Origin: Halomonas ventosae
GTDB lineage: Bacteria > Pseudomonadota > Gammaproteobacteria > Pseudomonadales > Halomonadaceae
Length of the DNA stretch: 64,000 bases
Direction: 5' to 3'
NCBI RefSeq assembly: GCF_004363555.1
Contig: NZ_SNZJ01000019.1
Location: 25,746 to 89,745, forward strand
The position numbers were made by a program, and so were the translations under genes. Of the stretch, positions 26,942 through 37,451 are shown in pieces. The notes below the pieces were generated by a model. That model saw only the letters and a list, made by a program, of their open reading frames with translations. It was not told the origin of the DNA and did not search any database. The first letter of the stretch is position 1; each line of letters begins with the position of its first letter.

Positions 26942-27657
26942 CACTCTTCCTCCCCGGCGGCCGGCAGTGCGCCCCCGGGCACCAGCCCCGGGTCGTGGGG
27001 CAGCTCGACCACCAGCCGCCAGAGCGCCTGCCCGCTGGCATGGTACTTCTGCTCGAAGGGCGTCAGGCAGGCCTCGCCCGGCACATAGGGTTCTGCCTCG
27101 GCCGCCACCCCGGTCACCTGGGTCACCGCCAGGGCGAACTCCTCCACGTAGAGCCGCCAGTTGGAGCGCAGCTCCAGCCGACCGCCCAGCGCCAGGATCA
27201 CCGGCAGCACCGGATGCCCCTGCCAGCGCATCTTCAGGTGGGCGGCCTTGGGATAGGGGTTGGGATAGAGCAGGTAGTGGCGCGCCGGCCGCCAGCCCTC
27301 GGCCAGGGCCAGGCGCCAGAAGTCCACCAGGTCGGCCCGCACCAGCAGGGCGTTGTCCGGCAGCCGGCCATGGTCGCGGGACAGGCGGTCGGCGCTGCGG
27401 TCGACGCCGATCACCGCGGCGGCCGGGGTTTGCTCGGCCAGCCGGCGCGTCGAGAGCCCCACGCCGCATCCCGCATCCAGGATCAACGGTGTCTCGCCAC
27501 GCTGTTCGAGCCAGTCCCTGGCCCGGCCAAAGGCCTCGCGGGTATGCCCGGCGAGTGGCCTGCGCAGCGGATGCTCAAGAGCCCGGCTCACGCGGCGGGC
27601 CAGGTCCTGGTGGGGGCCGGTCTGGCGGCTGACGATGGATCGCGAACGGGCAGTCAT
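26941..27657 (-). CDS. TrmB-like tRNA (guanine-N7) methyltransferase
   Basis: The 238-residue protein has an SAM-binding DAGCGVGLSTRRLAEQ near residue 57, followed by VIGVDRSADRL, LLVRADLVDFWRL and YPNPYPKAAHLKMRWQGHP near 130, then FEQKYHASG near 210, all hallmarks of the TrmB fold. The start at 27657 (MTARSRSIVS) gives the usual length. True trmB is often longer at the N terminus and may exist elsewhere, so the tRNA position 46 role is likely but not certain. Confidence 0.8.
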   Translation of the reverse strand: MTARSRSIVSRQTGPHQDLARRVSRALEHPLRRPLAGHTREAFGRARDWLEQRGETPLILDAGCGVGLSTRRLAEQTPAAAVIGVDRSADRLSRDHGRLPDNALLVRADLVDFWRLALAEGWRPARHYLLYPNPYPKAAHLKMRWQGHPVLPVILALGGRLELRSNWRLYVEEFALAVTQVTGVAAEAEPYVPGEACLTPFEQKYHASGQALWRLVVELPHDPGLVPGGALPAAGEEE

Positions 27658-27819
27658 GGCAGCGGGCTCGGCGCAAACGGAAAGGGCAAGCATTCTACCA
27701 GCCGCAAGCCCGCCGCGCAGGGGCGCCGGCATGACGCCGCCACGGGCCGGGTGCTATGATCCATGGCCTGACAGCGACACATGCAGCCACGATATCAACC
27801 GCACAACGAGGAACCCGGC

Positions 27820-30531
<2,712 letters not shown>

Positions 30532-30554
30532 CCCCGCTCCACGCCAGCACGACC

Positions 30555-30587
30555 GACGGCGCCCCGCTCAATGAGCGGGGCGCCGTC
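30555..30587. terminator. Strong 15-bp hairpin between convergent genes
   Basis: A perfect 15-bp stem (GACGGCGCCCCGCTC / GAGCGGGGCGCCGTC) with a 3-base loop lies 23 bases after the ferredoxin stop. There is no T run on either side, so it may act as a bidirectional terminator or mRNA end stabiliser. Confidence 0.6.
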
Positions 30588-30652
30588 GTCTGATACCGCA
30601 GCTGAACGGCCCGGAACGCCGGTCGAGGGAGTGACCGTCGCCGGCAGAGGGC

Positions 30653-30976
30653 CTACATCTCGTCGGCGCGCCGACTCACCTTGCACCCCAGGCAGCGCCG
30701 GAAGGCTGCCTCGGCCGGGGTCTTGATCAGGGTCTCCGCCGCCCCGTCCACGTTGCCCCCAAGGGCGGTGAACGGCAGCGACACCAGGAAGATCGCCGCA
30801 CCGCCCACCGCGGCCGCCGCCAGCAGCGGCCGGGCGACGAGCGCATCGGCGATCATCTCCCCGCCGCTGGGCTGGACCTCCATGCGCTCTCCCTGCGCCA
30901 CGGCCGGCAGGCTGCCCAGCAGCATCACCAGCGCCAGCATGGCGAACATCGTGCTTTTGCCCAGTCGCTTCATCAT
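30653..30976 (-). CDS. Small secreted/membrane protein of unknown function
   Basis: The 107-residue product starts MMKRLGKS, with a signal peptide ending near AVAQG (residue 28) and one hydrophobic segment (LLAAAAVGGAAIFLVSLPFTALGGNVD, about 52–78). The LPFTALGGNVD stretch recurs in small uncharacterised envelope proteins of gammaproteobacteria, from memory. A CLGCK pair of cysteines is near the C terminus. It converges on the ferredoxin gene. Confidence 0.7.
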   Translation of the reverse strand: MMKRLGKSTMFAMLALVMLLGSLPAVAQGERMEVQPSGGEMIADALVARPLLAAAAVGGAAIFLVSLPFTALGGNVDGAAETLIKTPAEAAFRRCLGCKVSRRADEM

Positions 30977-31160
30977 TCTCGCTCCCTGCCCTGTCGCCTG
31001 GATTGTCACCCTGCCGGCCGCTGCCGGACCGTGGCATTCATTCGAATTAGCACCTAGAATCATCGAGGTTACATCCTTTCACAGGATCTTACATCAGGGT
31101 AGCCGGCTTTTGCCGCTTGCCCAACTGCAGGCCCGCCTGCCCCAGCATGCAAAGGAGCGC

Positions 31161-31775
31161 ATGATGAAACGCCTGATCGCCATCGCCGCCCTGGCCGGCC
31201 TGGTCGCCAGCCCCACCTTCGCCCAGAGCTATCAGTACAGCCCTGCCGAGGGGCCCTATCTGGGGGCCGGGATTGGATATGCCACGATGGATAGTGACAC
31301 CCTGGATGAACTGGATAATCTGGGGCTCGATACCGATGACAGCGATACCGGCTATAAGCTGTTTGCCGGCTACCAGTTCAACCCCAATTTCGCTGTAGAA
31401 GCTAACTATGTAGACCTTGGAGATTTCTCTGCCAGTGGCGCTTCGGGCGGTGATAGCGTCAATCTGGAGCTCGGTATTGATGGCTTTACAGCAGCTCTGG
31501 TCGGTAAGTTGCCGATTCAGAATGGTTTCAGTGTCCACGGCAAGCTGGGCATGATCGCCTGGGATGCCGATATAGATGGCAACGCGACAGTGGATGGCAC
31601 CTATTATCGAGGCTCCACTGGCGAGGACGGAACCGACCCCTACTACGGTATCGGCGCCGAGTACGAGATCGACCGGATCATGATGCGCGCCGAGTACGAG
31701 CGCTACGATATCAGCGACAGCGGCGAGGACCTCGAGATCGATCTCTTCTCCGCCAGCCTGGGCTACCGCTTCTAG
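31161..31775 (+). CDS. OmpA-like outer-membrane beta-barrel porin
   Basis: The 204-residue product has a signal peptide (cleavage after TFAQ near residue 22), glycine/aromatic-alternating strands of an eight-stranded barrel, and the terminal phenylalanine (SLGYRF) needed for BAM insertion. Two adjacent ATGs (31161, 31164) follow AAAGGAG; the second has the better spacing. Bases 31261–31620 are clearly less GC-rich than neighbouring genes. Likely an adhesin- or OmpW-like barrel without peptidoglycan-binding domain. Confidence 0.85.
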   Translation: MMKRLIAIAALAGLVASPTFAQSYQYSPAEGPYLGAGIGYATMDSDTLDELDNLGLDTDDSDTGYKLFAGYQFNPNFAVEANYVDLGDFSASGASGGDSVNLELGIDGFTAALVGKLPIQNGFSVHGKLGMIAWDADIDGNATVDGTYYRGSTGEDGTDPYYGIGAEYEIDRIMMRAEYERYDISDSGEDLEIDLFSASLGYRF

Positions 31776-31796
31776 CCCCTGTCTCACCCCACTCGA

Positions 31797-31820
31797 CGGC
31801 CCCGCCAACCGGCGGGGCCG
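31797..31820 (+). terminator. Terminator-like hairpin after the barrel gene
   Basis: A 10-bp stem (CGGCCCCGCC / GGCGGGGCCG, loop AACC) followed by the weak T-rich TTGCGTT. It lies 21 bases after the stop. Confidence 0.6.
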
Positions 31821-31877
31821 TTGCGTTCCGGGGCGGGACGCGCCACCCTGCCCCGTTTCACCGCCAAGGGACCCGCC

Positions 31878-33245
31878 GTGACGTCGCCCACGACCACCCC
31901 CGGCACGCGACAGCGCATCCTGGCGCTTGCCTGGCCGATCATTCTCTCCAACATCACCGTGCCGCTGCTCGGGCTTGTAGATACCGCCGTGGTCGGCCAC
32001 CTGCCCGACTCGCGCTATCTCGCCGGGGTGACCCTGGGGGCGACGCTGTTCAGCTTCCTCTACTGGGGCTTCGGCTTCCTGCGCATGGGCACCACCGGCC
32101 TCACCTCCCAGGCGGTGGGCCGCGAGGCGGACGGCGAGGTACGCAACCTGCTCGGCCAGTCGCTGCTGCTCGCCCTGGTGATCGGCCTGGGACTGATCCT
32201 CGCCGGGGGCCCGCTGGTGACGCTGGGACTGTGGCTGCTGGACGGCAGCGAGGTGGCCACGGAACTGGCCGCGGAGTATGCCCGCATCCGGCTGCTCTCC
32301 GCCCCGGCAGTGCTGGCCAACTACGCGATCCTCGGCTGGTTCCTCGGCCAGCAGAACTCGCGGGTAACGCTGTCCATCCTGGTGCTGACCAACGGCGTCA
32401 ACATCGTCCTCGACCTGCTGTTCGTGGTGGGGCTGGGCATGACCAGCGACGGCGTGGCCTGGGCCACGGTGCTCGCCGACTACACGGCACTGGCCTTCGG
32501 CCTCTGGCTGGTCTCGCGCCAGCTCAGGTGGCTGTCGGGGCACTTCCTGCGCGAGCGACTGCTGCGCCTGGCCGCCTATGGCGAACTCTTCCGGGTCAAC
32601 GCCAACCTCTTCGTGCGCACCCTGGGCCTGCTGTTCGCCATGGCCTTCTTCACTTCCCGGGGCGCCGCCCAGGGCGACACCGTGTTGGCGGCCAACGCCG
32701 TGCTGCTGCAGTTCATCATGCTGACCAGCTACGCCCTGGATGGCTTCGCCCATGCCGCCGAGGCGCTGGCCGGCCGTGCCGTGGGCCGCCGGCGCTTCGA
32801 CGAGTTCGGCCAGGTGGTCCGCAGTGCCGCCCGCTTCTCGCTGGTCACGGCGGGTCTGGCCGCGCTGGCCTTCGCCTTGGGGGGCGAGTGGCTGATCGCG
32901 CTGCTCACCGGCCTGCCGGAGGTGCGCGCCACCGCCGGCGACTACCTGCCCTGGATGGTCGTCATGCCGTTGGTGGCGGTATGGAGCTACCTGCTGGACG
33001 GGGTCTTCATCGGCGCCACGGCGATCCGCGAGATGCGCAACAGCATCTATGCGGGGCTCGCCGTCTACCTGCCGCTCTGGTGGCTGACCACGCCACTGGG
33101 CAACCACGGCCTGTGGCTGGCCTTCCTGGCCTTTGCCGTGGTGCGCTCGGGGGTGCTGGTGGCCTACTACCGGCACCATCGCCGCAGCCGCTGGCGCGAT
33201 CCCACCACGGGCGGCGGCGTTGATGGAGTCCATCCTGCCGGGTAG
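31878..33245 (+). CDS. MATE-family efflux transporter (DinF-like)
   Basis: This 455-residue inner-membrane protein has about twelve hydrophobic helices in two homologous halves. MATE features near the start include LALAWPIILSNITVPLLGLVDTAVVGH and GATLFSFLYWGFGFLRMGTTGL. The GTG at 31878 is chosen because AAGGG lies seven bases upstream; the longer frame starts with a TTG inside the previous terminator. The family exports cationic drugs or toxic metabolites by Na+ or H+ antiport. Its TAG stop lies inside the stem of the downstream terminator. Confidence 0.9.
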   Translation: MTSPTTTPGTRQRILALAWPIILSNITVPLLGLVDTAVVGHLPDSRYLAGVTLGATLFSFLYWGFGFLRMGTTGLTSQAVGREADGEVRNLLGQSLLLALVIGLGLILAGGPLVTLGLWLLDGSEVATELAAEYARIRLLSAPAVLANYAILGWFLGQQNSRVTLSILVLTNGVNIVLDLLFVVGLGMTSDGVAWATVLADYTALAFGLWLVSRQLRWLSGHFLRERLLRLAAYGELFRVNANLFVRTLGLLFAMAFFTSRGAAQGDTVLAANAVLLQFIMLTSYALDGFAHAAEALAGRAVGRRRFDEFGQVVRSAARFSLVTAGLAALAFALGGEWLIALLTGLPEVRATAGDYLPWMVVMPLVAVWSYLLDGVFIGATAIREMRNSIYAGLAVYLPLWWLTTPLGNHGLWLAFLAFAVVRSGVLVAYYRHHRRSRWRDPTTGGGVDGVHPAG

Positions 33246-33272
33246 CGCAACCCTCTGAGGTTGCGCTACTTT
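33242..33272 (+). terminator. Rho-independent terminator overlapping the MATE stop codon
   Basis: A perfect 11-bp stem (GTAGCGCAACC / GGTTGCGCTAC, loop CTCTGA) followed by TTT. The TAG stop at 33243–33245 forms part of the stem. Confidence 0.85.
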
Positions 33273-33316
33273 CTGTCAGGCACGCGACAATTCGACAACA
33301 GAAGAAGGGAACCCTC

Positions 33317-34627
33317 ATGCTCAAGGCCCTATCAAGACCGGCCGTCAAGCTGGTCGAACGCTACCTGCCCGACCCCTACATCTTCGTCCTGCTGCTGACG
33401 ATCATCGCCGCCGCCGCGGCCATCGCCGTGGAGCGCCAGACCCCGCTGGCGGTGATGCGTTTCTGGGGCGACGGCTTCTGGGGCCTGCTGACCTTCTCGA
33501 TGCAGATGCTGCTGGTGCTGGTCACCGGCTACATGCTGGCCAGCTCCCCGCCGGTCAAGCGCCTGCTGCAGAAACTCGCCGGCCTGGCGAAGAACGCCGG
33601 CAGCGCCATCATCCTGGTCACCCTGGTGTCGCTGGTCGCCAGCTGGATCAACTGGGGCTTCGGCCTGGTGGTCGGCGCCCTGTTCGCCAAGGAGCTGGCC
33701 CGCCTGGTACGCGTGGACTACCGCCTGCTGGTGGCCAGCGCCTATTCCGGCTTCATCGTCTGGCACGGCGGCCTGGCCGGCTCGATCCCGCTGACCATCG
33801 CCACCGACGGCCATTTCACCGCCGAGCAGATCGGCGTGATCGGCACCGGCGACACCATCTTCTCGCTGTTCAACCTGGCCATCGTGGCCTGCCTGTTCAT
33901 CGCCGTGCCGCTGGTCAACCGGCTGATGCTCCCCAACGAGAACGAGAGCGTCTACATCGACCCCAATCTGCTGGGTGACGACGAGGAAAAGCGCGTGCGC
34001 ATCACGCGTCCCGCCGAACGCCTGGAGAACAGCACGACCCTGGCCTGGCTGGTAGGCATCCCCGGGGTGCTCTTCCTGCTCGACCACTTCGTCTTCCGCA
34101 ACGGCGGCCTGAACCTCAACGTGGTCAACTTCCTCTTCCTGTCGCTGGCCATCGTGCTGCACCGCACGCCGCGCAGCCTGCTCGAGAGCCTCCAGGAGGC
34201 GATCAAGGGCGGTGCCGGCATCGTCATCCAGTTCCCCTTCTATGCCGGCATCATGGCGATCATGGTGCAGTCGGGGCTGGCGGAGAGCATGTCGGAGACC
34301 CTCATCTCCTTTGCCACCGAGACCACCCTGCCCTTCTGGTCCTTCATCAGTGCCGGCATCGTCAACATCTTCGTGCCCTCCGGTGGCGGCCAGTGGGCCG
34401 TGCAGGCGCCGGTGATGCTGCCCGCCGCCCAGGCCCTGGGCGTGGACATTCCCCGGGTAGCGATGGCCGTGGCCTGGGGAGACGCCTGGACCAACCTGCT
34501 GCAGCCCTTCTGGGCCCTGCCGGTGCTCGGCATCGCCGGCCTCAAGGCCAAGGACATCATGGGCTTCTGCCTGATCCAGCTGTTCATCACCGGCATCATC
34601 ATCGCCGTGGGCCTGACCTGGTTCTGA
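33317..34627 (+). CDS. AtoE-family short-chain fatty-acid transporter
   Basis: This 436-residue inner-membrane protein has about eleven hydrophobic helices. Family landmarks are VERYLPDPYIFVLLLTI at the N terminus, SWINWGFGLVVGALFAKEL near residue 110 and IFVPSGGGQWAVQAPVMLPAAQALG near 352. AtoE carries short-chain acids such as butyrate or acetoacetate into the cell. No ato operon is adjacent; the next gene is a thioesterase, 89 bases on, after a hairpin. Confidence 0.88.
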   Translation: MLKALSRPAVKLVERYLPDPYIFVLLLTIIAAAAAIAVERQTPLAVMRFWGDGFWGLLTFSMQMLLVLVTGYMLASSPPVKRLLQKLAGLAKNAGSAIILVTLVSLVASWINWGFGLVVGALFAKELARLVRVDYRLLVASAYSGFIVWHGGLAGSIPLTIATDGHFTAEQIGVIGTGDTIFSLFNLAIVACLFIAVPLVNRLMLPNENESVYIDPNLLGDDEEKRVRITRPAERLENSTTLAWLVGIPGVLFLLDHFVFRNGGLNLNVVNFLFLSLAIVLHRTPRSLLESLQEAIKGGAGIVIQFPFYAGIMAIMVQSGLAESMSETLISFATETTLPFWSFISAGIVNIFVPSGGGQWAVQAPVMLPAAQALGVDIPRVAMAVAWGDAWTNLLQPFWALPVLGIAGLKAKDIMGFCLIQLFITGIIIAVGLTWF

Positions 34628-34652
34628 TCCCGGGTCCGAACCCGCGACACCG

Positions 34653-34685
34653 AACGCCTTGCTCCCCCCGCGGGGGCAAGGCGTT
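34653..34685 (+). terminator. Terminator-like hairpin after the atoE-type gene
   Basis: A 10-bp stem (AACGCCTTGC / GCAAGGCGTT) with an inner C/G stem. There is no T run, so termination strength is uncertain. Confidence 0.55.
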
Positions 34686-34716
34686 ATGCTGTAGGAAACC
34701 TCAAGGGAGCATGACG

Positions 34717-35220
34717 ATGGACGACCAACCGCTGAGCGGCCAGCACGAGCTGTCGATGACCGTGCTGATGACCCCGGACATGGCCAACTTCAGTGGCAAG
34801 GTGCATGGCGGCGCCATCCTCAAGAAGCTCGACGAGGTGGCCTATGCCTGTGCCAGCCGCTATGCCGGCCACTACGTGGTGACGCTCTCCGTCGACCAGG
34901 TGCTGTTCAAGCAGCCGATCCATGTCGGCGAACTGGTCACCTTCCTGGCCTGCGTCAACCATGTCGGCAGTTCCTCCATGGAGATCGGCATCAAGGTCGT
35001 GGCCGAGGACATCCGCCAGAAGGTGATCCGCCACACCAACAGCTGCTACCTGACCATGGTGGCCGTGGACGAGAGCGGCAAGCCGGCGCGCGTCCCGCCA
35101 TTGAAGCTGGAGACACGCCTGCAGAAGCTGCGTTTCGAGAAGGCGGCCCTGCGCAAGAAGCTGCGCAAGCAGGCCGAGGAAGAGGAACGGCGCACCCAGG
35201 CCGAGCACGGCGACCCCTGA
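34717..35220 (+). CDS. Hotdog-fold acyl-CoA thioesterase (YciA-like)
   Basis: It hydrolyses acyl-CoA to free acid and CoA. The 167-residue protein has the hotdog core: TPDMANFSGKVHGGAILKKLDEVAYACASRYAGHYVVT near residue 20 and the HTNSCYLTMVAVDE strand near 107. ATG codons at 34711 and 34717 share AAGGGAG; the second has workable spacing and is preferred. A charged C-terminal helix (RFEKAALRKKLRKQAEEEERR) extends beyond the fold. Confidence 0.88.
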   Translation: MDDQPLSGQHELSMTVLMTPDMANFSGKVHGGAILKKLDEVAYACASRYAGHYVVTLSVDQVLFKQPIHVGELVTFLACVNHVGSSSMEIGIKVVAEDIRQKVIRHTNSCYLTMVAVDESGKPARVPPLKLETRLQKLRFEKAALRKKLRKQAEEEERRTQAEHGDP

Positions 35221-35232
35221 CAGGGGAGAGCG

Positions 35233-35565
35233 TCAGCCGCACTCCAGGGCGGTGACCCGATCTCGCTCGTCCAGGCGGACGTTGAGGCGTTCGGCCCGGT
35301 AATCGAGGGTATGGGCCTCGCCGGGACGCATCACGCGCAGGGCATCGGCACCGCTCGCCTCACGCAGGGATGCCTCCAGCGCCGCGTCGAAGTGGCGCCC
35401 GACCCGGTCCTGGACGCGACCAGCCCCGCAGGCATCCTCGCCATCGGTGACACGGGGAGGTTTCGGCGCCGGCTCGCGGGGAACCGCGGGCTCATTGGTG
35501 GCGCTGCAGGCGGTCATCAGCGACAGGCCAGCGACGGCCAGCCAGGGTTTCCAGGCGAGCAACAT
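35233..35565 (-). CDS. I78-family peptidase-inhibitor lipoprotein
   Basis: The 110-residue product starts MLLAWKPW after a TGGAG site. The lipobox SLMTAC puts the lipidated cysteine at residue 20, followed by a proline-rich linker and an I78 domain: DACGAGRVQDRVGRHFDAAL, then ALRVMRPGEAHTLDYRAERLNVRLDERDRVTALECG, ending with the family's paired cysteine. I78 proteins inhibit serine proteases and may protect the envelope. It converges on the thioesterase gene. Confidence 0.88.
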   Translation of the reverse strand: MLLAWKPWLAVAGLSLMTACSATNEPAVPREPAPKPPRVTDGEDACGAGRVQDRVGRHFDAALEASLREASGADALRVMRPGEAHTLDYRAERLNVRLDERDRVTALECG

Positions 35566-35607
35566 GCAGCAGCTCCAGCTAGTGGGGGGAAATCCTGTCG
35601 AGGGATT

Positions 35608-35639
35608 AAACAAAACGGGCACGCCGAAGGGCGTGCCCG
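35608..35639 (-). terminator. Rho-independent terminator after the entericidin-like genes
   Basis: On the minus strand a perfect 10-bp stem (CGGGCACGCC / GGCGTGCCCG) with a 4-base loop is followed by TTTTGTTT. It ends the transcript of the two small lipoprotein genes at 35678–36043. Confidence 0.88.
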
Positions 35640-35677
35640 AGCCAGCCTAGGCAGGCTTGCCATGCCGGATGACCCGC

Positions 35678-35809
35678 TCAGCTGGCGGCATCCTGCACGG
35701 CCTCACCACCCTGCTCGACGTCCTGGCCGGCGCCTTCCAGGGTATTGCAACCGGCGAGCAGGCCAGCGGTCATCAGCAGCATGAAACTCATGGCGATCGC
35801 TTTCTTCAT
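35678..35809 (-). CDS. Entericidin-like small lipoprotein (copy 1)
   Basis: A 43-residue open frame starting MKKAIAMSFMLLM, with AAGGAGA seven bases upstream. The lipobox GLLAGC gives a lipidated cysteine near residue 21, followed by NTLEGAGQDVEQGGEAVQDAAS, the typical EcnA/EcnB tail. Entericidins are membrane lipoproteins with toxin/antidote roles in stationary phase, but a general envelope role is as likely. It is too short for most gene callers. Confidence 0.85.
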   Translation of the reverse strand: MKKAIAMSFMLLMTAGLLAGCNTLEGAGQDVEQGGEAVQDAAS

Positions 35810-35911
35810 GGCATGTTCTCCTTAACGGTTTCAGGGATCCATTCCTTGCCGTGAAGCAATGGCAATCACAGCCTAGCAGCCTACGCGCCGACCTGCACAG
35901 GCGTGAACGCG

Positions 35912-36043
35912 TCAGCTGGTCGAGCGCTGGATCGCCTCGCCGCCCTCCTCGATGTCCTCGCCGGCGCCGCGGATGGTATTACAGCCGCCGAGCAGAGAGA
36001 GGGTGAAGAGTGAGACCAGGATCAGCGATATCGTCCGTTTCAT
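35912..36043 (-). CDS. Entericidin-like small lipoprotein (copy 2)
   Basis: A 43-residue open frame starting MKRTISLILVSL, with the lipobox LLGGC and tail NTIRGAGEDIEEGGEAIQRSTS, clearly a paralogue of the copy 102 bases downstream. The two have identical length and the same GAG-(E/Q)-D-(I/V)-E-(E/Q)-GGEA core. The pair resembles ecnA–ecnB, but which would be toxin or antidote cannot be told. Confidence 0.85.
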   Translation of the reverse strand: MKRTISLILVSLFTLSLLGGCNTIRGAGEDIEEGGEAIQRSTS

Positions 36044-36127
36044 GATGGCGTCCTCGTTGCCGTTCCCGAGATGGAACACAGGTTGTCCCCTTCAATCTAG
36101 CAGGTTCGGCGAAAGTGCCCAGTGGGC

Positions 36128-36874
36128 TCACCCCAGCAGCAGCCGCAGGATGATCGCGAGGATCACCGCGATGGTCAGCCACTTGACGACGAAGGCCCCG
36201 CGCGGACTCATGTTGACCTTCACCGCCAGCCAGGCCCCCAGCATGCTGCCGGCCGCCAGCACCAGGCCGTAGCCCCAGCGCACCTGGTCGTTGGCCAGGA
36301 AGATGGCCAGGGCCGGCAGGGTGTAGACCAGGATGATCAGCACCTTGAAGACGTTCACCTGGGCCAGGTCGATCTTCAGCATGCGGTAGAGCACCACGAT
36401 GAACAGGATGCCCACCCCGACCTGGATGAAGCCGCCATAGAGGCCGATGGCGAACATGGCCAGGTAGACCGCCGGCGTGAGGCGCTCCGCGGTCAGCGTC
36501 CGGGTCTCCAGGCGCGGCTGGGGGAGCAGCATCAGCACCGCCGAGCACGCCATCACCGTGATCAGGATCGCCTCGAAGAGGGCATCCCCGGTCTGCAGGG
36601 CCAGCCAGGCGCCGAGCATGGAGCCGACCACCGCCGGCACCGAGAGCCGAAGCGACAGCCCCAGGTAGCGGGCACCGGCGCGGAAGAAACTGGTCACCGC
36701 GGAGATGCTCTGCAGCGCGATCGAGACCCGGTTGGTGCCGTTGGCCGCCTGGGGCGGAAGCCCCAGGAACATCAGCAGTGGCAGGGTCAGCATCGAGCCC
36801 CCGGCGGAGAGCACGTTGATGAAGCCGGCCAGGGTCCCGATGGCCAGCAGGGCAAGCGCCTCGAGCAGCGTCAT
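36128..36874 (-). CDS. TauE/SafE-family membrane permease
   Basis: This 248-residue protein has about eight hydrophobic helices with the paired glycine motifs GTLAGFINVLSAGGSMLTLPLLMFLGLPPQAANGTNRV near residue 12 and GLYGGFIQVGVGILFIVVLY near 143. It probably exports a small sulfur- or carboxyl-containing anion. It is distinct from the TauE gene at 10774 (the two are not close copies). Confidence 0.88.
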   Translation of the reverse strand: MTLLEALALLAIGTLAGFINVLSAGGSMLTLPLLMFLGLPPQAANGTNRVSIALQSISAVTSFFRAGARYLGLSLRLSVPAVVGSMLGAWLALQTGDALFEAILITVMACSAVLMLLPQPRLETRTLTAERLTPAVYLAMFAIGLYGGFIQVGVGILFIVVLYRMLKIDLAQVNVFKVLIILVYTLPALAIFLANDQVRWGYGLVLAAGSMLGAWLAVKVNMSPRGAFVVKWLTIAVILAIILRLLLG

Positions 36875-37016
36875 GAGAGCGTCCGTTGTTGGCGGGTCGG
36901 AGATAGGCCGCCCAGCATACCGGGGCCGCCCTGCCGGGGGAATCTGTCCCCCGATGCGGGAGGGGGTGTGCCATGATGACGGAGACAGGGACAGCCGACG
37001 CGAAAGGAGACCCGTG

Positions 37017-37451
37017 ATGTCGGATTTCGAACCCGATGCCCGCCTGGTGAACGACAGCTACCCGGTCACCGAACTACCGCTGTGCCAGCTGCGGCTGATG
37101 GACGACGCCCGTTTCCCCTGGCTGGTGCTGATACCGCGCCGCCTCGAGGTCAGCGAGGTGTTCCAGCTCGACGCCCCGAACCAGCAGCAGCTGTGGCGGG
37201 AGGCCAGCGCGGTCGGCAGGGCCATGCTCGAGGCCCTGGGCGGCGACAAGCTCAACATCGCCAGCCTGGGCAATGTCGTCGCACAGCTGCATGTGCACGT
37301 CATCGTTCGGCGCCGCGAGGACGCCGCCTGGCCTGCGCCGGTGTGGGGCCATGGCCAGGCCGAGGCCTACGACCTGGACCGCCTGGCCGACCTGCGTGCC
37401 CGCATCCTGGCAGAGGTGGAGGGGCTGGACCTGACGCCCTCCGAGGGCTAA
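37017..37451 (+). CDS. HIT-family hydrolase/transferase
   Basis: The 144-residue protein is in the histidine-triad fold: FPWLVLIPRR near residue 33, DKLNIASLGNVVAQLHVHVIVRR near 78. The triad reads Q-L-H-V-H-V, so the first histidine of HxHxH is glutamine, a common variant in this bacterial subgroup. Start by AAAGGAGA six bases upstream. Acts on nucleotide conjugates such as diadenosine polyphosphates. Its stop codon overlaps the stop of the convergent NicO gene by two bases. Confidence 0.88.
   Translation: MSDFEPDARLVNDSYPVTELPLCQLRLMDDARFPWLVLIPRRLEVSEVFQLDAPNQQQLWREASAVGRAMLEALGGDKLNIASLGNVVAQLHVHVIVRRREDAAWPAPVWGHGQAEAYDLDRLADLRARILAEVEGLDLTPSEG

Noticed and set aside
31089..33233. Minus-strand open frame of 714 codons across the barrel and MATE genes
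   Set aside because: His/Gln/Ala-rich shadow antisense to two genes with clear families.
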